DNA of 9,675 bases, taken from contig DAOTVS010000227.1 of the NCBI GenBank assembly GCA_034436375.1, forward strand, positions 1-9,675, written 5' to 3'. The stretch is from DAOTVS01 sp034436375. GTDB taxonomy: Bacteria > Chloroflexota > Anaerolineae > SpSt-313. Numbering within the stretch: the stretch's first letter is position 1; each line of letters opens with the position of its first letter. The notes under the pieces were generated by a model. It saw nothing but the letters and a program-made list of their open reading frames with translations. It was not told the DNA's origin and did not search any database. Made by a program: the position numbers and the translations under genes. This document shows, in pieces, positions 1 to 5,800 of this stretch.

Positions 1-1691
1 AGATTCCACTGATTCTTGACCTGAAAGGCGCGGAAAAGCTCGCCAGCCAGGTAGCAGGCTGCGCCCCGGCCGACACGACGCAGGGTGATGGCGGGGTAAC
101 CCGAGTCCTCGCCGACCGGCGACCAGCGGAGAAGGGCCTTGCCGTCGGTGCGCAGGTAGATCTTGCGCAGGCGGGCCAGGGTCTGCACTTCGGCTGCAGT
201 GGGCTGGGCAAAAACAAAAGTAGCCTCGGCCAGGTGGGGCATGTCGAGAGCGCCGGGTTTGAGCCGGGGGTCGGTAACCTCGATATAGGCATGGGTCTGG
301 TCATAGGTGGCCACACGGCGTAGGCCCAGGAGGTCCTCGAGGGCGAAACGGCCCGTGTCATGATACTGGGCGTCGAGCGTTCCAGTGAGGGCGCTGGCAA
401 TGAGTGTGCCGCCCTTGCTGACCCAGCTCTCGAGCCGGCGCACCAGATCAGCAGAGAGGTAGCGCTGGTCGGGCAAGATCGCGACCTGTAGCTCGTCGAG
501 GTGCGCCAACAGCCCCTGCTCGTTGAGCAGGTGGTGGGGCACCATAGCCTCGCTCAGCAGACGATGGGCGCCGCGGGCCGTCATCTCGTCGACAAAGAGG
601 GCTGGCTCCTGAGCAGTCAGGGAGGCGTTGGTCGAATGCAACACGCCCACGCTATAGACCGGCTCGCTGCCCACCAGGAGCGACTCGCGCTCGCGCACAA
701 AGGACAGCGTCTTGCCCAGCTCCTGCATGACGGCAGGGGCTACATCGTAATCCTGGGTCATCTGGTAGCCGATCCAGGTCAGCCCGCCGTGGGCCAGGGT
801 CGTCGCGACCTCCTGCTGCATAGCGAGCGCCGGCTTGGAGCCCCAATCGCCCCACCATTGCAAGAAGGCCGAGTTCATGATATCAAAGGGCCGGCCCAGA
901 GTGCTCCAATAACTGGAGAAGTAGCTGCCGTTGAAATACTGGTCGTCGGGGAAGATATCGGCCACCAAGGCGCCGATGCCCGCAGGCACCACTTCGGGCT
1001 GACGCGGCGCATAGCCCCAGTTGATCGAGACGATGATCTCCGGTCGGTGCTTATGGATGACGTCGCAGATCTTTTGCCGCACCTCACGGTGTGCGCCCAG
1101 TGACCAGGCCACATATTCGCGGTAGGCCGGATCATCCTTGCCCGTCGGCAGGGCCTTGCCGCCCGAGTCTTCGGCAAAGCGTTGGCGGCAAGCCGGGCAA
1201 TAGCAGATGCTGTGGGCATAGGTGCCATCGAAGAACATCGAGTCAACATCATAGTGGGTGACGATCTCCTCGATGTGGGGCAGCATCCACTCGTCCACTA
1301 ACGGGCTGAGCAGGCAACAGGAAATCCCCTGCGGGTTGCCCTCGATGTCACGGATGAGCCAATCGGGATGATCGTGCGCGACGGGCTCACTGTTGAAGGT
1401 ATGATAGTAGCCGATAGCCTTGATGCCACGCCTGTGCAGCGCCTTGATCTGCTCTTCGAGCATATCAAGGCCGGGCTTGAGATGCGGGTGGACATAGCGA
1501 ATAGAACCTTTGCGGTAGAAAGAATAACCATAGCCGCACTTGGTGAACACGGAAACGGCCTGCGCCCCTGTTTCCTGCAGGCGCGCCGCCCAGCGCTCAG
1601 CATCAAAGTGGGCAGCCAGTCCCTCAGTAGTGCCGGGGCTGTGAAAATCGAAGAAGAGCTTGCGGAAACTGGTGTCATACCAGGAGGCCAT
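1..1691 (-). CDS. Putative glycoside hydrolase (GHL6-like TIM barrel plus beta-galactosidase trimerisation-like domain), 3' end outside window
   Basis: The frame stays open for 563 codons from the ATG at 1691 to the window edge, so the C-terminus is missing. GAAAGGAG at 1699-1706 lies 7 nt upstream of the ATG and supports this start. Residues about 8-330 read like the hypothetical glycosyl hydrolase 6 type of TIM barrel: an early FFDFHSPG strand, a VSVFTKCGYGYSFY segment, GIKAIGYYHTFN at 89-100, then SMFFDGTY at 151-158, where Asp155 is a candidate catalytic or substrate-contact residue. A Cys-x-Cys-x2-Cys motif follows (C163, C165, C168). Residues about 340-550 (VAILPDQRYLSADLVRRLESW, KGGTLIAS) look like the Rossmann-like beta-galactosidase trimerisation domain seen in GH42-type enzymes. 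There is no signal peptide, so it probably acts in the cytoplasm on the imported sugar. It is the last visible gene of the transporter operon, 195 nt after the second permease. The substrate cannot be told; relatives are often annotated as beta-galactosidase or fucosidase-like without proof. Confidence 0.85.
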   Translation of the reverse strand, partial: MASWYDTSFRKLFFDFHSPGTTEGLAAHFDAERWAARLQETGAQAVSVFTKCGYGYSFYRKGSIRYVHPHLKPGLDMLEEQIKALHRRGIKAIGYYHTFNSEPVAHDHPDWLIRDIEGNPQGISCCLLSPLVDEWMLPHIEEIVTHYDVDSMFFDGTYAHSICYCPACRQRFAEDSGGKALPTGKDDPAYREYVAWSLGAHREVRQKICDVIHKHRPEIIVSINWGYAPRQPEVVPAGIGALVADIFPDDQYFNGSYFSSYWSTLGRPFDIMNSAFLQWWGDWGSKPALAMQQEVATTLAHGGLTWIGYQMTQDYDVAPAVMQELGKTLSFVRERESLLVGSEPVYSVGVLHSTNASLTAQEPALFVDEMTARGAHRLLSEAMVPHHLLNEQGLLAHLDELQVAILPDQRYLSADLVRRLESWVSKGGTLIASALTGTLDAQYHDTGRFALEDLLGLRRVATYDQTHAYIEVTDPRLKPGALDMPHLAEATFVFAQPTAAEVQTLARLRKIYLRTDGKALLRWSPVGEDSGYPAITLRRVGRGAACYLAGELFRAFQVKNQWN

Positions 1692-1850
1692 CGCGATTCT
1701 CCTTTCTTGAACCTGAACCCACCACTGCAGGCGGGTAATGGCCCACGGGCTGGGCAGATTGCACCCGACGCCGCCCCGTCGCTGGCATAGCGAGCAGCGG
1801 CCAGGCGATGTGCTCTGCCGAGTGGATCATGGTTCGCAGGCCATGTAAAA

Positions 1851-1882
1851 CTGCGGATGACGTCAGCGGACGTCATCCGCAG
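1851..1882 (-). terminator. Perfect 13-bp hairpin after the second permease; weak intrinsic terminator or attenuator
   Basis: Two perfectly complementary 13-nt arms (CTGCGGATGACGT and ACGTCATCCGCAG) flank a 6-nt loop. Reading leftward, the hairpin begins 4 nt after the permease stop codon and is followed by TTTT, too short a T tract for a strong terminator. It precedes the glycoside hydrolase gene, so partial termination or 3'-end protection of the permease message is likely. The region 1692-1850 between the hairpin and the hydrolase holds its ribosome binding site; I see no convincing promoter there. Confidence 0.55.
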
Positions 1883-1886
1883 AGGG

Positions 1887-2771
1887 TTACATTTTGATCG
1901 CGCCGGAGGTCAGGCCGCGGATAAAGGCTCGGCTGCTGAATGCGAACAGGATAAAGAGCGGCAGGCCGCAGATCACATAGCCGGCGTACATGGCACCTAC
2001 ATCACGAGCCGTGATCAGTGTAGATAGCTGAAGCACGGCCAGGATGGCCGGGTAACGCTCGGGCCGCGAGAGCACCATGATGGGCCAGATGAACTCGTTC
2101 CAGACACCGTTAATCTGCAACACGATCAGGGTGGTCAGGATCGGCTTGGCCAGCGGCATGGCGATTGAGACGAGCATCCTGGCCTCGCTGGCGCCGTCGA
2201 TGCGGCCGGCCTCAAAAAGTTCCGGCGGCATCGAGGCAAAAAACGTCCTGAGCACGATGATCTGGAAGGCCTGTGATCCCGCCGCCAGGGGCAGCCATAC
2301 CCCCAGATAGGTGTTGTTCAACTTGAGCGACACGGTGACCACAAAACAGGTGATCAAAGTCAGGATGCCCGGAATCATCAACAACGCCAGCACGGCGAGG
2401 TAGAAGAACTCGCGCCCCGGAAAGGGGTAGCGCGCAAACGCATAGGAGGTGAGCGTGCTGCAGACGATGCTGACCGTCACGGTGCCCACCACGAAGACGG
2501 CGCTGTTGATCAGGTAGGAGCCCATGACCGCAAAGGCTTTCACATAGTTATGTACGTGCAACGGCAGGGTGGGCAGCCACATGGCGCTGGCCATCTGCTG
2601 GTCATCCTTGAAGGACAGCTCGAGCAGCATGATCACGGGCACAAAGGTAATAAAGCCCAGGATCCCCAGCACGATGCTGATGGTCCAATCCCTCTTGAAG
2701 CGAAAACGATGTATTGACCTGTAGCGGGTAGGTGCCCCGGTTCCTCGTGAGATCTCTGTGGTTGCGCTCAT
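1887..2771 (-). CDS. Carbohydrate ABC transporter permease, CUT1 family (MalG/UgpE-like)
   Basis: The 294-residue protein is the second membrane subunit of a sugar importer in the cytoplasmic membrane. I chose the ATG at 2771 because AGGAAAGG (2776-2783) lies 4 nt upstream and the resulting length is normal for MalG-type subunits; an in-frame start 18 codons earlier would lie inside the preceding permease gene. Six hydrophobic segments are visible, roughly at residues 29-53, 84-108, 122-147, 155-178, 208-232 and 262-285. The EAA loop, which docks the ATPase, is clear: E187-A-G-R-I-D-G, then A204-M-P-L-A-K-P210. The protein ends right after this third-class MalG-like C-terminus (FIRGLTSGAIKM). 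It is 13 nt downstream of the first permease, whose stop codon touches this gene's ribosome binding region, which suggests translational coupling. Substrate is not identifiable from a permease. Confidence 0.95.
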   Translation of the reverse strand: MSATTEISRGTGAPTRYRSIHRFRFKRDWTISIVLGILGFITFVPVIMLLELSFKDDQQMASAMWLPTLPLHVHNYVKAFAVMGSYLINSAVFVVGTVTVSIVCSTLTSYAFARYPFPGREFFYLAVLALLMIPGILTLITCFVVTVSLKLNNTYLGVWLPLAAGSQAFQIIVLRTFFASMPPELFEAGRIDGASEARMLVSIAMPLAKPILTTLIVLQINGVWNEFIWPIMVLSRPERYPAILAVLQLSTLITARDVGAMYAGYVICGLPLFILFAFSSRAFIRGLTSGAIKM

Positions 2772-2784
2772 GATGCCTTTCCTA

Positions 2785-3729
2785 TCAGTTGGCCTGGTAC
2801 TCAACGCTGGAGCGCACGGCCGCATTGTTGATCAGCGTGAGTCCGAAGATCAAAATGAACAGCACTACACCGATGGCGCTGGCGACGCCGTAGCGGCTCG
2901 CCGTCATGGCGGCCTGGTACATCTCCCACGCTGGTACGGTGGTGGCATTGCTAGGGCCGCCATGGGTCACCAGCAGTTGCATACCAAAGCCCTGCAGGGC
3001 GCCGATCACGTTCAGGATCAGAATCAGCCGGATCTGGGGCACGATCAGGGGCAGCTCCATCGAGAAAAAGCGGCGCAGGCTCGAGGCGCCATCCATGATG
3101 GCAGCCTCTATAATCTCGCCCGGGATGGCTAACAGGCCGGCCAGGTAGATCAGCATGCCCACACCGTCGATCCAGGGGAAGCCCATAAACATCAGCGAGG
3201 GCAGTGCCGTCGCTTCCCCATTCAGGAAAGGTAGTGGCTTCATATGAAAGGCGACAAGGATCGCGTTGAAGAGGCCCACGTTGGGCTCGTAGAGCTGGCG
3301 CCACACCAGGATGCCTACCACTCCCGGCACCACCAGGGGGATGACAAACAGCAAACGGAAAAAGTAGGCGGTCCTTTCACTGCGTAGACGGTAGATGAGG
3401 GCCGCGCCGAAAAGGGGAAACACCAGGGCCCGGATTACGCTCCATGTAGCCAGGAAGATCATGTTGACAAAGGCCTTGCCGAAGATGACAGGCGAGGTGA
3501 AGATCTCTTGATAGTTCTGTAGCCCAACCCACTTGGCGGGGCGGAAGCCATCCCAGATGGTAAAGCTGTGGTAAAATGCCGATATGGCGGGGAAATACGA
3601 GAAGGTCAGGAGCAGGGCAAAGGTGCCGGCGATCATCAAATAACAGTACCAGTACCTCTTGATGCGCCTCCACGTTTCGCGAGCATCAGTGCGTTCCGAC
3701 GAGGCCGGTTGCCTCTTCGACTCGGCCAT
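2785..3729 (-). CDS. Carbohydrate ABC transporter permease, CUT1 family (MalF/UgpA-like)
   Basis: The 314-residue protein is the first membrane subunit of the importer. The ATG at 3729 is favoured because AAAGAGG (3736-3742) sits 6 nt upstream, and the protein then starts with a short charged tail (MAESKRQPASSERTDARETW) followed by the first membrane span at about residues 28-50. The frame is open further upstream to about 4014, but that extension would overlap the binding-protein gene and has no transporter-like sequence. Further spans lie at about 83-110, 121-144, 176-205, 230-250 and 281-304. The EAA motif reads E208-A-A-I-M-D-G and continues to P231. It lacks the extra N-terminal spans and large periplasmic loop of enteric MalF, as is usual for UgpA-like subunits. 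No ATP-binding subunit is encoded nearby, so a shared MsmK/UgpC-type ATPase elsewhere is inferred. Confidence 0.95.
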   Translation of the reverse strand: MAESKRQPASSERTDARETWRRIKRYWYCYLMIAGTFALLLTFSYFPAISAFYHSFTIWDGFRPAKWVGLQNYQEIFTSPVIFGKAFVNMIFLATWSVIRALVFPLFGAALIYRLRSERTAYFFRLLFVIPLVVPGVVGILVWRQLYEPNVGLFNAILVAFHMKPLPFLNGEATALPSLMFMGFPWIDGVGMLIYLAGLLAIPGEIIEAAIMDGASSLRRFFSMELPLIVPQIRLILILNVIGALQGFGMQLLVTHGGPSNATTVPAWEMYQAAMTASRYGVASAIGVVLFILIFGLTLINNAAVRSSVEYQAN

Positions 3730-3888
3730 GATCAACCTCTTTCTTCGGGGTGCGGCCTGGCGGGTGGGGCTACCGGATCGCACCATGGCCTGGCGCGATA
3801 GGAACCACGGTGCACTGACCCGCGCTGGGGGGCTACTGAGGCGCCCAAAAACGCTCCAGAGCCAGTACCTTGGGCCAACACAGGTTTT

Positions 3889-3935
3889 GGGAATAAGACA
3901 GAACAGGGGGTGGGGGGCAATGCCCCCGCCCCCTG
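3889..3935 (-). terminator. G/C-rich intercistronic hairpin plus T-rich tail between binding-protein and permease genes
   Basis: On the minus strand the arms CAGGGGGCGGGGGC and GCCCCCCACCCCCTG (3904-3935) pair around an ATT loop with one mismatch and one bulged base. The stem starts 17 nt after the binding-protein stop codon and is followed by TTCTGTCTTATT. The position matches the known arrangement in sugar transporter operons, where a hairpin between the binding-protein and permease genes causes partial termination or protects the upstream message, so that the binding protein is made in excess. The remaining part of the gap (3743-3888) shows no gene or clear promoter. Confidence 0.65.
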
Positions 3936-3952
3936 ATGCGCATGGGCAGTAG

Positions 3953-5509
3953 CTAGCTGATCTTCCAGCTTGGGTTTGCCTCCAGGACCTTGTCGACCTC
4001 GGCCTTGAGGGCATCCTTGGCGGTCGATATCAATGCGTCGTCCGTCATCTCGTTGGGCAAGTACTGCTGCCACACTTTGTACTCCGCTTCCAGGCCGCCA
4101 GTCGAGAGGGTCTGCCAGCTTTGGTACGGCACGGCGCGGTCATAGGGCTGGTTGAAGGGTGCGAGCTCGGGCATGCCCTCGGCGCCCTTGGTGAGGGGCA
4201 CCATGCCGGTTTCCTTGAGGATCTGGGTCACGTTCTCTGGCTTGCTGGAGTACATGAGCCAATCCATGCAGGCAGTGACCTTGTCCGGGTCCTTTTGTGC
4301 CAGATACCCGGGCATGTGATACTGCATGGCACCCCAGGCGCCCTGAATGCGCACGACCTTCTCAGGAGCAGCGGGCCAGATGTCTTTGGTGATGATGGGG
4401 AAGGCGAGCCAGCCAAATTCGAAGGGCGGCGGCGAGGCCTTGAACTGGCTGACGGCCCAGTTACCCTCCATGTACATAACGACCTTGCCCTGGCGCCAGA
4501 GCGTACGGTAATCAAGCTGTCCCTGGTAACCGACAGGGAAGTAGGGGACCATACTCTTCAACAGATGCGCCATCTCGACAAAAGCATTCCAATCGGGGAA
4601 ATCACCCTTCTGGAAGTGGGTAGCCAACTCTTGCGCGGTGATGACCTTGTTCTTGTCATCGTCCCACTGGTAGATCTTGTCCCATAGGAGCTGGTTGTAG
4701 ACATGGGCCTCATACCAGTGGGGGAAACAGCAGTCGGCCGAGGAGATGTCGGCGCCGTAGGGAATGTAGCCCTTGTCGAGCAGCTTTTTCCAGGCAGCCG
4801 CAAAATCGCCCCAGGTCTTGGGCTCATCGACAATGCCAGCATCCGCAAAGGCCTTTTTGTTATAGACGGTCATGACGCCGGCGCCGTCCATGTTGACGCC
4901 GTAGAGCTTGCCGTCGGGTCCCGTCTGGGAAATGATGGCGATATCCTGGAACTGGTCCATCCACTTCTGGTTGCCAGCGACGTAGGGGTTGGGCTGGTTC
5001 ATGGACTCGGTGAAATCGAGGATCCAACCCTGGCTGACGTGCGGCCAGAGATCCTCGGTGTTGCCCCAGAAGATATCGGGGCAGTCCTGGGCGGTTATAC
5101 GCGCCTGCAGCCACTGTGCATAATCCGACCCAGCGGGGAAGCGGTACCACTCGATCTTGATATTCGGGTGGAGCTGGGTGTACGCATCCGCAATGTTCTG
5201 GTAGGCCACATGCTTGACCGTGCCTGGGTCGAGCTGTGCGTTGGGATCAGTGGGTTCGGCGCTCTGAGCCCAGTGCAAGATCGTCATCTGCTTCTGGCTC
5301 TGCGCGGGTTCGCTGACGGCGGTTGTTGCTGCAGCGGTCGGGGCCTGGGTGGCCTCACTAGAGGCAGGGGCTTGAGTGGCCTCGCTGGATGCAGGGGCCT
5401 GGGTAGGCTGCTCGGCCGGCTTGGGCGCACATGCCGCTACTACGACGCCTGCAGCAGCCAGGCCAAACATCTTGAGCATGTCACGACGGGTAACTTTCTT
5501 GCTGAGCAT
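3953..5509 (-). CDS. Extracellular solute-binding lipoprotein of a CUT1 sugar ABC transporter, Tat-type signal
   Basis: The 518-residue protein captures the sugar outside the membrane and delivers it to the permeases. The ATG at 5509 is supported by AAGGAG (5516-5521) 6 nt upstream; the frame is open to 5602 but upstream codons would spoil the signal peptide. Residues 1-27 are a lipoprotein signal: TRRDMLKMFG with the Arg pair at 8-9, a hydrophobic stretch, and a VAAC lipobox with C27 as lipidated residue. A low-complexity linker (28-73) holds two and a half TQAPASSEA repeats. The SBP_bac_1 fold follows: MTILHWAQ at 75, QARITAQDCPDIFWG at 135, DGKLYGVNMDGAGVMTVYNKKAF at 199-221, GKVVMYMEGNWAVSQF at 341-356. 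An EF-hand-like loop D-x-D-x-N-x-x-I-x3-E lies at 283-294, and two adjacent cysteines at 260-261. It is longer than the usual 420-450 residues because of the linker and insertions. It is the first gene of the operon. The exact ligand is unknown. Confidence 0.95.
   Translation of the reverse strand: MLSKKVTRRDMLKMFGLAAAGVVVAACAPKPAEQPTQAPASSEATQAPASSEATQAPTAAATTAVSEPAQSQKQMTILHWAQSAEPTDPNAQLDPGTVKHVAYQNIADAYTQLHPNIKIEWYRFPAGSDYAQWLQARITAQDCPDIFWGNTEDLWPHVSQGWILDFTESMNQPNPYVAGNQKWMDQFQDIAIISQTGPDGKLYGVNMDGAGVMTVYNKKAFADAGIVDEPKTWGDFAAAWKKLLDKGYIPYGADISSADCCFPHWYEAHVYNQLLWDKIYQWDDDKNKVITAQELATHFQKGDFPDWNAFVEMAHLLKSMVPYFPVGYQGQLDYRTLWRQGKVVMYMEGNWAVSQFKASPPPFEFGWLAFPIITKDIWPAAPEKVVRIQGAWGAMQYHMPGYLAQKDPDKVTACMDWLMYSSKPENVTQILKETGMVPLTKGAEGMPELAPFNQPYDRAVPYQSWQTLSTGGLEAEYKVWQQYLPNEMTDDALISTAKDALKAEVDKVLEANPSWKIS
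5339..5404 (-). repeat. In-frame 27-nt tandem repeat coding the lipoprotein linker
   Basis: Two 27-nt units (5378-5404 and 5351-5377) plus a partial third (5339-5350) encode TQAPASSEA, TQAPASSEA and TQAP directly after the lipidated cysteine of the binding protein. The units differ at a few synonymous sites. Such flexible Thr/Ala/Pro/Gln/Ser tethers are typical of membrane-anchored binding proteins; unit number could vary between strains by slippage or recombination. Confidence 0.85.
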
Positions 5510-5612
5510 ACGATTCTCCTTATGAGGTCTCGGGCAGGGCTTATGGCTCCCATACTGGCGTGATGGCAGCAAGCCCGGCTTGCAACGCTCGAACAATGGC
5601 ATCGGCGATCAC

Positions 5613-5636
5613 GGTCACCAAAACCGGTTGGTCACC
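5613..5636. promoter_or_regulatory. GGTCACC direct repeat and dyad around AACCGGTT upstream of the sugar operon
   Basis: GGTCACC occurs at 5613-5619 and again at 5630-5636 with a 17-nt period. The same segment can be read as an inverted repeat, GGTCACCAA and TTGGTCACC, matching at 8 of 9 positions across a 6-nt spacer, and its middle is the palindrome AACCGGTT (5622-5629). It lies about 105-130 nt upstream of the binding-protein start. A CpG-centred palindrome is a common LacI-family operator shape, so this may be a second regulator site. On the minus strand the right copy overlaps AAGGAGGTGACC, identical to a near-full anti-16S sequence. Confidence 0.35.
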
Positions 5637-5646
5637 TCCTTGTCTG

Positions 5647-5660
5647 TCAAAGCGCTAGCA
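5647..5660. promoter_or_regulatory. LacI/GalR-type (cre-like) operator candidate
   Basis: TCAAAGCGCTAGCA agrees at 13 of 14 positions with the cre-type consensus TGWAARCGYTWNCW used by LacI/GalR-family regulators; only the second base differs. The core AGCGCT is a perfect palindrome with the central CG typical of this family. It is about 140 nt upstream of the binding-protein start, within the divergent control region, so a sugar-responsive repressor could act on the transporter operon. No LacI-family gene is present in the window. I saw no good -10 element for the leftward operon, so its exact promoter remains unplaced. Confidence 0.5.
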
Positions 5661-5705
5661 TGAGATAACTACACTGCCTGGCAGCAGGCAAAAATGCCCC
5701 TATTG

Positions 5706-5739
5706 TTGACGCGATAGCCCTTATCCGTTACATTATAAT
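5706..5739 (+). promoter_or_regulatory. Sigma-70-like promoter for the rightward regulator gene
   Basis: TTGACG (5706-5711) is a 5/6 match to the -35 consensus. A perfect TATAAT lies at 5734-5739, but 22 nt away, which is too far; the overlapping TACATT at 5729-5734 (4/6) has the ideal 17-nt spacing. Either hexamer could be the -10 element. Transcription would begin near 5742-5748, giving a leader of about 55 nt before the regulator start. The AT-rich TATAAT block stands out in otherwise GC-rich DNA. A GGCAG-TGC-CTGCC dyad at 5750-5762 sits close to the expected transcription start. Confidence 0.55.
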
Positions 5740-5800
5740 ACAGGCTGGCGGCAGTGCCTGCCATTTTCTGCCAGCATTTGACAAGGAACGGAAGTAATCC

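Noticed and set aside
501..1103. Open frame of 200 codons on the plus strand within the hydrolase region
   Set aside because: The minus strand carries one uninterrupted 563-codon frame with glycoside hydrolase motifs; the plus-strand frame is its shadow.
3730..4014. N-terminal extension of the first permease by 95 codons
   Set aside because: It would overlap the binding-protein gene, would run through the intercistronic hairpin, and has no transporter-like sequence; the ATG at 3729 has a good ribosome binding site.
4703..5563. Open frame of 286 codons on the plus strand, antisense to the binding-protein gene
   Set aside because: The opposite strand encodes a clear solute-binding protein; the plus-strand product is Gly/Leu-rich with no family resemblance or ribosome binding site.
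5510..5602. N-terminal extension of the binding protein to an ATG at 5602
   Set aside because: It would bury the Tat-type signal peptide 31 residues inside; the ATG at 5509 has AAGGAG at ideal spacing.
5622..5650. TTGACA on the minus strand (5645-5650) as the -35 of the sugar operon
   Set aside because: The hexamer at 16-18 nt spacing is CCGGTT or similar, with no resemblance to a -10 element.
5675..5690. TGCCTG-GCAG-CAGGCA hairpin as a terminator
   Set aside because: Short stem in a promoter region, followed on the plus strand by A residues rather than T residues, and no gene ends there.
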